Source: a virus. From it: 64,000 bases of DNA. A program made the translations under genes and the position numbers. The stretch covers positions 26,403 through 90,402 of the IMG/VR virus record IMGVR_UViG_3300047476_000792. One strand, 5' to 3'. Each line of letters starts with the position of its first letter. Within the stretch, counting starts at the first letter, position 1. The notes under the pieces were generated by a model, which ran no database searches, was not told the origin of the DNA, and saw nothing but the letters and a program-made list of their open reading frames with translations. Of the stretch, positions 24,578-33,113 are shown in pieces.

Positions 24578-25568
24578 GCTTAAAGATGAAGGATATTGGG
24601 TTCGTGGAGTAGATTTGAAATATCCTGAATATCAAGAAAAATCAAGAGCAGATGATTTTAAAATAGCCGATCTATCAAAAGATCAATATAAATATACATA
24701 TCATATCGGTGCTTATAATTGGGTAGAAGATCAAGTATCTCCAATACATGAATATATACCATTTGATGAAGTATATCAATTAGCGGCAGACATGGGAGGA
24801 GCTGGCTACATATTTTCTGGTAACAATGATGCAAATGTGATGACAAATTCCGCAAAAATCAATCTTAATTGTTGCAAAATAGTCTTAGATTTAATAGAGC
24901 AACATAAAAAAGGTATAGTTAGAAGTGTAGACACTCCAAACACCAAAGTCTTCTATTCATCTTCCGCATGTATGTATCCCGCACATAACCAAGAAGACCC
25001 TGATAATCCTAATTGTAGCGAGGATTCGGCGTACCCGGCAGCGCCCGATAGCGAGTATGGGTGGGAGAAGCTTTTCAGTGAGAGATTGTACCTTGCATAT
25101 CATCGTAACTACGGTTTAGATGTTCGTATTGCACGTTTCCATAATATCTTCGGGCCTTTAGGAACTTGGACAGGTGGAAAAGAGAAGGCACCAGCAGCAA
25201 TATGTCGAAAGGTTCTCGAATCTAATGGTGAAATCGAGATTTGGGGAGATGGTGAACAGACAAGAAGCTTTTTATATATTGATGAATGCATTGAAGGTAT
25301 TCGTAGATTGATGGAGTCTGATTTTACCGGTCCTGTTAATATCGGATCATCAGAAATGGTCACTATAAATGAGTTGGTAGATTTGGCATGTTCTTTTGAA
25401 AAGAAGAAACTAACTAAAAAACACATTCCTGGACCTCTAGGAGTTCGTGGAAGAAATTCAGACAATACTCTAATTGAGGAAAAACTTGGTTGGTCCCCTG
25501 ATTATCCTCTTATATATGGATTAGAGAAAACTTATTTCTGGATTAAGAAGCAATTAGAAAGTAAATAA
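24504..25568 (+). CDS. NAD-dependent sugar epimerase (GDP-mannose 3,5-epimerase-like)
   Basis: About 354 residues from ATG 24504 (24510 also possible). LVLGAGGFIGNHLVNRL is the Rossmann NAD site; FYSSSACMYP and YGWEK give the SDR Ser-Tyr-xxx-Lys active site; the overall order (AADMGGAGYIF, RFHNIFGPLGTW, WGDGEQTRSFLYIDE) closely follows GDP-mannose 3,5-epimerases. It would supply an unusual nucleotide sugar, such as a galactose or gulose form, to the transferases in this module. Its stop overlaps a late promoter hexamer. Confidence 0.88.
   Translation: MKMNKQKTALVLGAGGFIGNHLVNRLKDEGYWVRGVDLKYPEYQEKSRADDFKIADLSKDQYKYTYHIGAYNWVEDQVSPIHEYIPFDEVYQLAADMGGAGYIFSGNNDANVMTNSAKINLNCCKIVLDLIEQHKKGIVRSVDTPNTKVFYSSSACMYPAHNQEDPDNPNCSEDSAYPAAPDSEYGWEKLFSERLYLAYHRNYGLDVRIARFHNIFGPLGTWTGGKEKAPAAICRKVLESNGEIEIWGDGEQTRSFLYIDECIEGIRRLMESDFTGPVNIGSSEMVTINELVDLACSFEKKKLTKKHIPGPLGVRGRNSDNTLIEEKLGWSPDYPLIYGLEKTYFWIKKQLESK
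25562..25567 (+). promoter_or_regulatory. late promoter hexamer TAAATA
   Basis: Seven bases before the ATG at 25575; its last two bases are part of the TAA stop codon of the epimerase gene (25566-25568). Confidence 0.6.
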
Positions 25569-25574
25569 TTGTCT

Positions 25575-25808
25575 ATGATGACCACAGGTAAAGTATTCGG
25601 TAACAGTAACATTGCAAATCGCCCAGAATTCGGCGGGATAGATCCGAGGATTGAAGTTCAACAAGAAGCGGTTGCACAAAATCTTGCAGATGAACAATTG
25701 AGACTAGAACAAAATAAATCAAAACTTCTTCAGGATGCTATTACGAAGTTTCTTGCAAAAGAAATTACTAGAGCAGAACTAGAAGTAGTTCAAGAATCGT
25801 TGAAATAG
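25575..25808 (+). CDS. hypothetical late protein, 77 aa
   Basis: Starts MMTTGKVFGNSNIANRPEFG, then an acidic coiled-coil-like helix (EVQQEAVAQNLADEQLRLEQ). The late hexamer in front suggests late expression, in contrast to the surrounding early genes, so it may be a small virion or scaffold component. Its last codons contain the -35 box of the gp46 promoter. Confidence 0.6.
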   Translation: MMTTGKVFGNSNIANRPEFGGIDPRIEVQQEAVAQNLADEQLRLEQNKSKLLQDAITKFLAKEITRAELEVVQESLK

Positions 25809-25828
25809 TATTCAGTATGATGTAAAGT
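25800..25828 (+). promoter_or_regulatory. sigma70-like promoter of gp46, predicted leaderless
   Basis: TTGAAA (25800-25805), 17-base spacer, TAAAGT (25823-25828), exactly 6 bases, then ATG 25835. The -35 box overlaps the end of the preceding gene. Confidence 0.6.
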
Positions 25829-25834
25829 ATTCTA

Positions 25835-27586
25835 ATGCATCATCGGAATGTCGAATTTCAAAAAATAAGAATACAAAATTTTCTATCATATGGGAACACT
25901 CCCATAGAAGTAGAGTTCAAAAATGGTATCACGTTCGTAACGGGATACAATAAGGATGAAGATGATACAAATGGAGTGGGTAAGACCTCTCTAATAGTTG
26001 ATTCTTTATCCTTTTTGATTTTTGGGGAGACCTATAGAAAGATAAATCTAAATCTAATCCCAAATAAAAGAACTAGAGGAACTTGTTTCGTTGAAGGATG
26101 GTTGAAGGTTAACGGCGTTCAATATCATATAACCCGTTCTATCGGGCCTAGTCGTCTTATATTAGAGATAGATGGGGAATGGGAGAAATATACCAAATCT
26201 ATTGCCGAAACAACCAAGGATATTATTGCTGCATTGGGAATATCAAAGACAGTGTTCACTAATACGGTTGTAATGACTAATAAAGATTCTCTATCATTCT
26301 TGAATCAGGGGAAAGACCCTAAAGTTAAGTTCATTGAAGGTATATTAGGCTTGGAGGCATTTGCAGAATTTTTTAAAAAGGCGAAGGATGAATATAAAAC
26401 CGTTGCAGATGAACGCGGGAAGGTGGAATTTCAAGTTAATCAATTGGTAAAAACCTTGGAATCTGATAAACAGTATCTCAATCAGGCAGAAGAGAAGAAT
26501 AAAAAAGATATTCAGCAATTAGAACAGAAGATTCAAGATTGTCGAGATATCCAACCTATTGATAATTCAGCCAAGATTGATGAACTCAATAATCAGAAAG
26601 AAGAGTTGTTGACCGCCATACAAGCTAAGGATGGAAAAATAGGCATTGCACAATCCAAGAGATATGAGCTTAAATTCGCATTAGATGAATTCCAGAAAAA
26701 GCTCAACGATTTTGATAATATAAAATTAGAGTGCCCAACTTGCAAACGTCCATTTGACGAACATAATCCGAAAGTATTAGATGAAGAGAAACAAACGCTG
26801 AAGAAGACTATTACAGAAAAACGTGATTTCATAAATAAACTCGATAAAGGTATAGAATTTGTTAAAAAGGAGAAAGATCTTCTACAGAAGACGTATTCTG
26901 ATATAGTAAATTCTATCAACACTTTGACTAAAGAACAATTAAAATTCTCCGAAAGTCAGCGAGAGATTGATAAATTAAATGGTCAATTAGATTCGGTCAA
27001 AGATTTCCAGAATCCGTTCATGAATAAAGTGGTCGAGACATCTGAACAATTAACAAATAAACAGACCGAACTGTTGAAGTGGAATAAGGATGTTCGCCTT
27101 GCTGATATAGTGAAACAGATGGCATCTCCTACTGGTATAAAATCACTTATGGTTAAGAAGGTTATAGAATCCTTCAACGAAAGAATCAACCAATATATGG
27201 TTCGACTAGGTTCCCCTTATCGAGTTCACTTTGATGAATATTTTGAAGAAACTATTACGCATAAAGACGGAGAAGCCTTTTCCTATGGTTCTTTGAGTGG
27301 TGGTGAAGCTAAACGAGTCGATTTCTCTATGTTATTCGCATTTAGAGATATTCGTAGACTTCAGAGTAATATATCAGTTAATTTGACGGTGATGGACGAA
27401 TTGTTCGACTCCGCATTATCTGAAAAAGGAATGTTCAATATTATAGAATTGTTGAAAGAATCTTCTGATGAGTGTTATTTTATTGTAACACACAGGAAGG
27501 AAAATGTTGATGAATCGGGATGCGATGTTATACATCTTATCAAAGAAAACGGAATAACAAGAATAGAAGATAAGAATAATTCTTGA
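25835..27586 (+). CDS. 46: gp46-like SbcC/Rad50 recombination ATPase
   Basis: 583 residues (T4 gp46 560). IRIQNFLSYGN is the typical N-terminal strand; Walker A NGVGKTSL (about 46-53); a zinc hook CPTCKRPF lies in the middle of a long coiled coil (about 200-410); SLSGGEAKR is the ABC signature and LTVMDELFDSAL the Walker B/D-loop. Works with gp47 to process double-strand ends. It has its own promoter, in keeping with its separation from gp47. Confidence 0.93.
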   Translation: MHHRNVEFQKIRIQNFLSYGNTPIEVEFKNGITFVTGYNKDEDDTNGVGKTSLIVDSLSFLIFGETYRKINLNLIPNKRTRGTCFVEGWLKVNGVQYHITRSIGPSRLILEIDGEWEKYTKSIAETTKDIIAALGISKTVFTNTVVMTNKDSLSFLNQGKDPKVKFIEGILGLEAFAEFFKKAKDEYKTVADERGKVEFQVNQLVKTLESDKQYLNQAEEKNKKDIQQLEQKIQDCRDIQPIDNSAKIDELNNQKEELLTAIQAKDGKIGIAQSKRYELKFALDEFQKKLNDFDNIKLECPTCKRPFDEHNPKVLDEEKQTLKKTITEKRDFINKLDKGIEFVKKEKDLLQKTYSDIVNSINTLTKEQLKFSESQREIDKLNGQLDSVKDFQNPFMNKVVETSEQLTNKQTELLKWNKDVRLADIVKQMASPTGIKSLMVKKVIESFNERINQYMVRLGSPYRVHFDEYFEETITHKDGEAFSYGSLSGGEAKRVDFSMLFAFRDIRRLQSNISVNLTVMDELFDSALSEKGMFNIIELLKESSDECYFIVTHRKENVDESGCDVIHLIKENGITRIEDKNNS

Positions 27587-27611
27587 TAGTGATAAAAGGC
27601 ATGTTTAAATA
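27583..27611 (+). promoter_or_regulatory. possible promoter of the GT-B gene
   Basis: TTGATA (27583-27588), 17-base spacer, TAAATA (27606-27611), 9 bases to the ATG at 27621. The -10 could equally be read as a late hexamer with longer than usual spacing. It overlaps a perfect inverted repeat. Confidence 0.4.
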
Positions 27612-27625
27612 AAATTAAACATGCC
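27598..27625. repeat. perfect 11-bp inverted repeat covering a start codon
   Basis: GGCATGTTTAA (27598-27608), 6-base loop ATAAAA, TTAAACATGCC (27615-27625). The ATG at 27621 lies in the right arm, so in RNA the start codon would be base-paired; in DNA it could be an operator over the promoter. Confidence 0.7.
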
Positions 27626-28961
27626 TACTATTGTTAAAGAACCTCTTAAACAAGTACCTAATTTAACTCCGTTAGTTAGGAACCCTTCTCAGAATTCGCA
27701 AGAACTTTCTAATTTAAAAAGCCCTTTCCGAGGATATGGGCCTAAGATGTTTGGAGAACTTAATGTAAAACTTCAAGATAGGTCTGAGATAAAACTTCCG
27801 ACTCCGGGAGAAGGATTACCAAGGGTTATACATTACTGTGCAGATCAATCAGGTTGTGCATTTTGGCGGCTTCTTTGGCCTTCTGAAGAGCTTCTTGCAC
27901 ATAACAAGGCTGTCGTAATGACCTTGTATCAAATGGTCACTATAGGGCAGTTCTATGGCGGTATTGATGCTGTAAGATTACAGAGACAATGTACAGAACC
28001 ACAGATCGAATTCATCAAATTCCTTCGCAAGGTTTCTGATGATCTAAAATCTCAAACTGGTAAAGGTTTTAGAATTATATGGGAATGCGATGATATTGTA
28101 TGTCCTGCCGCTGATATACCTGATTATAATGTATGTAAATCTGCATTTACCGACGACTCTATTCTTAGAAATGTTACTGAGGCGATGAAATATGTTGATG
28201 AGATGACAGTACCATCAGAACATATGCGCCAACATTATAAGAAGCATCTAAATTTCGATAAAATTTCTGTTATTCCAAACTATGCTCCTAAAAACTGGAT
28301 AGATCGTGGCTATGATAAGGAACGAGTCCTCGAAACGTACCGTAAACATAAAGCTAAACCTCGTATCTTATATGCAGGAAGTGGAACTCACTTCGATGTT
28401 GCCAATAAAGTTAATCAGCAAGATGATTTTGGCGGAGTCGTCGATGCAATTGCCCGCGATATTATGGTTGATAAAAAGTATGAATGGGTATTTCTTGGTG
28501 CAATCCCGTTAAAACTTAAACAATTTGTAGGAAAAGGAATAGAATTTCATAACTGGTGTCCGATTACGGAATATCCTGAGATGATTAAGAAATTGAAGGT
28601 CAATGCAAGTATTGCACCCCTTCAAAATAATGCATTTTCTCGTTCCAAAGCAAATATCAAGCTTACTGAAGCAGGTATGCAAGGCATTCCGTGTGTTGCA
28701 CAGAATATAGATTGTTATAATTTTGATGGATGGAAATATCTTTTCGATACCAGTGATCAGATGTTTAATATTTTAGATGACATTCTATCATCAGAATTAA
28801 AATACGAAGAAGCTAGTGACTTTGCAAAGAAATATTCTGATGGTTATCTTCTTCAAGATCACTTAGATGAATATGTATTGCTCTACACAACTCCTTATGG
28901 AGATGATAAACGTAAAGAATGTCAGTCATTCTTGAAGAATAATCCTCAACAATTCAGATAA
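27621..28961 (+). CDS. GT-B (family 4-like) glycosyltransferase
   Basis: 446 residues. N-terminal half: VIHYCADQSGCAFWRLLWPSEEL and IIWECDDIV. C-terminal half: RILYAGSGTHFD, then YEWVFLGAIPL, ASIAPLQNNAFSRSKANIKLTEAGMQGIP, which is the family 4 ExxxxG acceptor/nucleotide-binding pattern. It may transfer a sugar to DNA, protein or a surface glycan. Ends just before a strong bidirectional terminator. Confidence 0.8.
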   Translation: MPTIVKEPLKQVPNLTPLVRNPSQNSQELSNLKSPFRGYGPKMFGELNVKLQDRSEIKLPTPGEGLPRVIHYCADQSGCAFWRLLWPSEELLAHNKAVVMTLYQMVTIGQFYGGIDAVRLQRQCTEPQIEFIKFLRKVSDDLKSQTGKGFRIIWECDDIVCPAADIPDYNVCKSAFTDDSILRNVTEAMKYVDEMTVPSEHMRQHYKKHLNFDKISVIPNYAPKNWIDRGYDKERVLETYRKHKAKPRILYAGSGTHFDVANKVNQQDDFGGVVDAIARDIMVDKKYEWVFLGAIPLKLKQFVGKGIEFHNWCPITEYPEMIKKLKVNASIAPLQNNAFSRSKANIKLTEAGMQGIPCVAQNIDCYNFDGWKYLFDTSDQMFNILDDILSSELKYEEASDFAKKYSDGYLLQDHLDEYVLLYTTPYGDDKRKECQSFLKNNPQQFR

Positions 28962-28964
28962 AAT

Positions 28965-28996
28965 AAAAAACCCGCTAATTTCTTAGCGGGTTTTTT
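28965..28996. terminator. bidirectional rho-independent terminator
   Basis: A6, CCCGCTAA (28971-28978), 4-base loop, TTAGCGGG (28983-28990), T6. The symmetry serves both convergent operons (ending at 28961 and 29012). Confidence 0.9.
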
Positions 28997-29011
28997 ATTA
29001 GTCGTTTATCT

Positions 29012-29422
29012 TTATGCGGTAGCTTCTTTTAGACCTTTATAATAGAGTTTTTCAACTTCTCCTACGTCTTGAATCTTATTAAAGAGTTCTTCAGCAGCTT
29101 TAATAAACTCTTCTTTCTTCTGTTTTTCCAGCTTTGCCAGTTCTTGTTTCTTTGCTTCAAGAGCCTTTGTCATTTCTGCAAATTGCTTCAGAAGGTTGCG
29201 AAGTTTTTCTTTCGTATCCTTCAATACCACATCCCGCTCCTCGCTGAAAAGTTCCGAGATGACACTTCCTAATTGATCTTTTGGAACCTTATTAGGTATC
29301 TTTAGGTTTTCTTTACCACCTACCACAGCCACTAAACGGTCCAGTGCTTGTGTGAATTTCTTTTCGACTTTTCCAGTCTGTTCCTGTTCGTTGGGTACTT
29401 CTTCTGTATTTTGGTTACTCAT
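29012..29422 (-). CDS. coiled-coil hypothetical protein, 136 aa
   Basis: Begins acidic and flexible (MSNQNTEEVPNEQEQTGKVE), then a long Lys/Glu-rich coiled coil (about residues 75-125). Ends KLYYKGLKEATA, without the peptide shared by its three upstream neighbours. Similar small charged coiled-coil proteins occur in T4-like phages as scaffold or host-interaction proteins; no specific match is claimed. Confidence 0.65.
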   Translation of the reverse strand: MSNQNTEEVPNEQEQTGKVEKKFTQALDRLVAVVGGKENLKIPNKVPKDQLGSVISELFSEERDVVLKDTKEKLRNLLKQFAEMTKALEAKKQELAKLEKQKKEEFIKAAEELFNKIQDVGEVEKLYYKGLKEATA

Positions 29423-29449
29423 AGTATTTTATAATGTTTACAAATTCGG

Positions 29450-29911
29450 TTAGAATTTGATCGACTCAATATCACCTAGATCTAGAGGAATGTCAAGAGG
29501 CTGTGCGATAATCTTCGCATTTTTTTCTTTAAGAATAGTACGCAGTCTTTCGTTTTCTATATATTCTGCATCTATCTCCGATTTTAAATCTTCTATCTCC
29601 GATTTTAAATCTTCTATCTCTCCTCTTAAATAACGCATTTCTCTTTCAAGAGTGTTATACGCCATTTCATACCCTTCTATCTTTTTATTACGTTCGTTTT
29701 GAAGTTCTTTCTTATGTTGTTTTTCTAAGGCATTTACCACATTTTTTAATTTTTCAGTATGGTCGTTATCAATATCATTTAGTATTTGTTTGAGACGTAG
29801 GTCTACGTGTTTAAAAAGTCTAGTTCCTACATCATCTATTGCAACATGATCCCATGCACTTAATATATGCATTTCATCAAAAATATTCTTAAATTCTTCC
29901 TGGGTTATCAT
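29450..29911 (-). CDS. coiled-coil protein with C-terminal DIESIKF tag, 153 aa
   Basis: A long coiled coil includes two exact 7-residue repeats (EDLKSEI twice, about residues 100-113). The last residues, DIESIKF, match those of the two genes upstream (SIENIKFKI and DIENIKF) but use different codons, so the peptide seems kept by selection. The start overlaps the preceding stop. Confidence 0.7.
   Translation of the reverse strand: MITQEEFKNIFDEMHILSAWDHVAIDDVGTRLFKHVDLRLKQILNDIDNDHTEKLKNVVNALEKQHKKELQNERNKKIEGYEMAYNTLEREMRYLRGEIEDLKSEIEDLKSEIDAEYIENERLRTILKEKNAKIIAQPLDIPLDLGDIESIKF
29571..29621 (-). repeat. tandem 21-bp repeat in coding sequence
   Basis: Two exact 21-base copies (29571-29591 and 29592-29612) and a partial third encode heptads of the coiled coil. 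Likely expanded by slippage; copy number may vary between relatives. Confidence 0.8.
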
Positions 29912-30099
29912 ATTTTAAATTTTATATTTTCTATACTTCTAAGATTAAAAGTATCTTCTGTCGGATATTCGCCCAGATATTCTTTCAACATTAATTCGCC
30001 ATGATAATTTTCGCATAAATTAATCAATGCATCAATATAATCAGTTCCTTGATATGGGAATTCATTTTGAATTTTTTGTATCTCTTTTCGCAAATCCAT
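29908..30099 (-). CDS. small protein with C-terminal SIENIKFKI tag, 63 aa
   Basis: Helical small protein (MDLRKEIQKIQNEFPYQG...). The end shares the SIENIKF peptide with its neighbours. About 25 bases around its stop are nearly identical to the end of the gene upstream (ATAGAAAATATAAAATTT), pointing to recent duplication of this junction. Confidence 0.65.
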   Translation of the reverse strand: MDLRKEIQKIQNEFPYQGTDYIDALINLCENYHGELMLKEYLGEYPTEDTFNLRSIENIKFKI

Positions 30100-30102
30100 A
30101 TT

Positions 30103-30468
30103 TTAAAATTTTATATTTTCTATATCAGAGAAATCCAACTCAGGCATGTTGATAAATTGTCTATAATTAAGATTGCTTAGAATTTCATTCAATGCCGTAA
30201 TCCTAGTTTCATTCGGAACCCCCAAATCATCGAATTGTAATTTAGAAATATAATCTCCGAACGGTGAAGCCGATAGAGATATAATCGGCTTCATTTTATT
30301 AGTATAACGAAATACACTATTACTTCCAAAAAAGTCTCCAAATATATACTTGGCATCAAATCCACGAATAGCACTCATACATACGATTTCTGCCCGTAAT
30401 TCCTTGGATGTGGGAGATTTTAAGTTTAATTTTGAATTTATAAATTTTATAAGATATGGTAAATCCAT
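30103..30468 (-). CDS. hypothetical protein with C-terminal DIENIKF tag, 121 aa
   Basis: Globular protein (MDLPYLIKFINSKLNLKSP...) ending FSDIENIKF. First gene of a four-gene minus-strand operon divergent from the DNA polymerase gene and expressed from a promoter sharing its -35 box. Similarity of its end to the polymerase C-terminus (SLDDLFG) suggests sliding-clamp binding, an inference. A gp33-like role can be considered but is not supported by the rest of the sequence. Confidence 0.65.
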   Translation of the reverse strand: MDLPYLIKFINSKLNLKSPTSKELRAEIVCMSAIRGFDAKYIFGDFFGSNSVFRYTNKMKPIISLSASPFGDYISKLQFDDLGVPNETRITALNEILSNLNYRQFINMPELDFSDIENIKF

Positions 30469-30473
30469 GACAC

Positions 30474-30501
30474 ACTATATACTCGATCTTTGTTCTTGCA
30501 A
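30474..30501 (-). promoter_or_regulatory. sigma70-like promoter sharing its -35 box with the gp43 promoter
   Basis: Minus strand: TTGCAA (30501-30496), 16-base spacer, TATAGT (30479-30474), 5 bases, ATG 30468. TTGCAA is its own reverse complement, so it serves both directions. Confidence 0.6.
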
Positions 30502-30524
30502 GGTCTTTCTTTCACCGCTATCTT
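30496..30524 (+). promoter_or_regulatory. sigma70-like promoter of gp43, predicted leaderless
   Basis: TTGCAA (30496-30501), 17-base spacer, TATCTT (30519-30524), exactly 6 bases, then the gp43 ATG at 30531. Confidence 0.6.
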
Positions 30525-30530
30525 AGTACG

Positions 30531-33113
30531 ATGCTAAGAAATACTTTCTATGACAGAAGACGATCAGTTATTCATCACTGGTTATATGACGAAACCGGAG
30601 AACCTGTATATCGTAAAGAACAATTTAAACCATTTTTATATATTCCATCGGTTGATCCTAAAAAGATCGATGCCTATGGTATTGATGACAAGCCGTTGAC
30701 TAGAAGAGAATTCATCTCTGAATGGGAACGTAATGATTTCCTCAAAACCTATAAAGGTGTTCCGTATTTTAATCTCCCTCCAACACAACAATATCTTTTA
30801 GAAAAATATTATACAAAAGATATTCAGGAATTAACCAGTCAACCTCTAAGAACCTTCTTTTTTGACATCGAGGTTATTGCTGATGAATTTCCCGATCCGA
30901 AAGATGCCAAGTTCCCATTAACATCTATTACAATATATGATACTAAAACCAAAAAGTATTATGTATGGGGAACTAAGCGATATGATCATTATTCATGTAA
31001 AGATCACCTAGAAGGAATAGAACCCGAAGAAATCGTATATACATATTGTATTTCAGAAACCGATCTATTAAAGAAACTTATTAAATTTTGGAGAGCAAAT
31101 TTTCCAGATTTAATAGTTGGGTACAATTCTTATAGTTTCGATATTCCTTACATCATTCATAGAATAGACCAAGTTTTTGAACCAGGAAAAGGTTCGGTAT
31201 TATCGCCCGTGGATTATTTGTATGGTCAAGAGAAAGAGAATAAATTCTCGCAAGTTTATACAGAATATACCATAGGCGGAATTTCTCACCTTGATTATAT
31301 GGTTTTGTACAAAACATTTACTCCGGGTGAACGCGAAAGTGATTCTTTAGATTATGTTGCAAAAGAAGAAGATATTGGTGGTAAACTTGATTATGGTTCC
31401 ATGTCTTTAAACGAATTATGTAACAAAGATTGGAATAAATTCATCAATTATAACATATGGGACGTAAAGATTCTTATGCTCATTGATGAAAAGAGGAAAT
31501 ATCTTGATGTTGCACGATTCTCTGCATTCAGCGGATTCTGTAACGTTGATAAAGCACTAGGGAAGGTTGCTATTATCGGTGGTATTATTGCAAAGCAAGG
31601 TTTAATGAATAATCAAATCATAACCACCCAAAGTGGGGGTGAGCAACAGACTATTCCTGGTGGATATGTGAAAGATCCCGAGCCTGGAATGTATGAAAAT
31701 ATTGTAGTTATGGATTTAAATTCACTTTATCCGAATACAATTATCACTCTTAATATTTCACCTGAAACAAAGGTAGGACGTGTTATAAAACAGGATGATT
31801 CTATTGTTAAAGTTGATTTTGTAAAAGCTCGCAAAATTATAGATATACCAAAAGATAAGTTCTTACCTCTTATCGAAGAGAAGGGATGGGCATTATCTGC
31901 CGCTGGAATTCTATTCAGTCAGGATAAGAAAGGGTTATGTGCAGAATTCGCAGACGGTCTTTACCAGAAGCGCAAAAAGGTTAAAAAGGAAATGTTTAAA
32001 TGGGAGAATAAATTATCTACTATAGAAAAGGGTAGCGATGAGTATAAATCCATAAAAAAATTGATTTCTCAATTAGATACTGAGCAGTATCTTTATAAGA
32101 TTTTGTTAAATTCTACTTATGGTGTTCTTGCAAATCGATTCTTTCCTCTGTACGACCTAGATTGTGCAAAAAGTATCACGCTCACGGGTCAAGCCCTTAT
32201 TAAGCAATCTGATAAAATAGCCAACGAATATGTTCAGAAGGAGTGGAATTTAGAGAAGAAGGACCGTGTGATTGCCGAAGATACCGACTCTGCGATTATT
32301 TGTATTGATGATATTTTGAAGTTATCAAACTCTACAATCGTCGATAGTAACGGAGATTTAACTCCTGAATTTATTGAAATTGAAAATAAAATAACTGAAA
32401 ACCTCAATAAAGGTGTAGTAAAATGGGCAGAAGAAACCCTCAATACTAAGGATTGTAGATTTGAATTTAAACGCGAATCTGCATGTCCAAAAGCTATTTG
32501 GGTAGCTAAAAAGCATTATGTTATGGATATTCGTAATTCCGAAGGTGTGAAAATGAATAAATTCAAATATAAAGGGCTTTCTGTAGTTAAGTCGTCCTTT
32601 TCAGAAAAAACTCGTAATATCACCAAATCTATCGTGAAGGGTATTTTCGATGCACCTGATAAGAAGGTGGCAGATGACCATTTTTTCAAATCCTATGATG
32701 ACTTTTTTACTATGCCCCAGAATGATGTGTCAACCCGCTCATCTATTAAGGTTTTAGATAAATGGGAAGCATCTTCTAATGGTCTTGATACTGGCTCTGG
32801 TTGCCCACAACATGTTAAATTCTCTTTATATTACAATCATTTGGTGAAATTGCTAAATCTTGATAATAAATATCCTTTAATTGAAGGTGGTAAAAAAATA
32901 AAATTAGCATATGTTAAACCTAATAAATATAATATTGCAGGAATTGCATATCTGGACGAGCTTCCCGAAGAATTTGAATTGGAAATTGACAGAGAGGCTA
33001 TGTTTGATAAATGTGTGGTTAAATGTTTAGAACCTATATTTGATGCTCTTAAATGGAATGTACCAAACCCTAAAAAACAACTTGAGTATTCGTTGGACGA
33101 CCTTTTCGGTTGA
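30531..33113 (+). CDS. 43: family B DNA polymerase (gp43)
   Basis: 860 residues (T4 gp43 898). Exo I motif FFFDIEVIADEF with D112 and E114; further exonuclease strands at 195-205 (VGYNSYSFDIPY); polymerase motif A DLNSLYPN (395-402), motif B KILLNSTYG (523-531), motif C DTDS (584-587). All catalytic residues are present, so it should polymerise and proofread. The C-terminal SLDDLFG is a likely clamp-binding peptide for gp45. Confidence 0.97.
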   Translation: MLRNTFYDRRRSVIHHWLYDETGEPVYRKEQFKPFLYIPSVDPKKIDAYGIDDKPLTRREFISEWERNDFLKTYKGVPYFNLPPTQQYLLEKYYTKDIQELTSQPLRTFFFDIEVIADEFPDPKDAKFPLTSITIYDTKTKKYYVWGTKRYDHYSCKDHLEGIEPEEIVYTYCISETDLLKKLIKFWRANFPDLIVGYNSYSFDIPYIIHRIDQVFEPGKGSVLSPVDYLYGQEKENKFSQVYTEYTIGGISHLDYMVLYKTFTPGERESDSLDYVAKEEDIGGKLDYGSMSLNELCNKDWNKFINYNIWDVKILMLIDEKRKYLDVARFSAFSGFCNVDKALGKVAIIGGIIAKQGLMNNQIITTQSGGEQQTIPGGYVKDPEPGMYENIVVMDLNSLYPNTIITLNISPETKVGRVIKQDDSIVKVDFVKARKIIDIPKDKFLPLIEEKGWALSAAGILFSQDKKGLCAEFADGLYQKRKKVKKEMFKWENKLSTIEKGSDEYKSIKKLISQLDTEQYLYKILLNSTYGVLANRFFPLYDLDCAKSITLTGQALIKQSDKIANEYVQKEWNLEKKDRVIAEDTDSAIICIDDILKLSNSTIVDSNGDLTPEFIEIENKITENLNKGVVKWAEETLNTKDCRFEFKRESACPKAIWVAKKHYVMDIRNSEGVKMNKFKYKGLSVVKSSFSEKTRNITKSIVKGIFDAPDKKVADDHFFKSYDDFFTMPQNDVSTRSSIKVLDKWEASSNGLDTGSGCPQHVKFSLYYNHLVKLLNLDNKYPLIEGGKKIKLAYVKPNKYNIAGIAYLDELPEEFELEIDREAMFDKCVVKCLEPIFDALKWNVPNPKKQLEYSLDDLFG

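Noticed and set aside
29571-29621. Tandem repeats considered as a CRISPR-like or regulatory array
   Set aside because: The 21-base period encodes heptads of a coiled coil in frame; there are no spacers.
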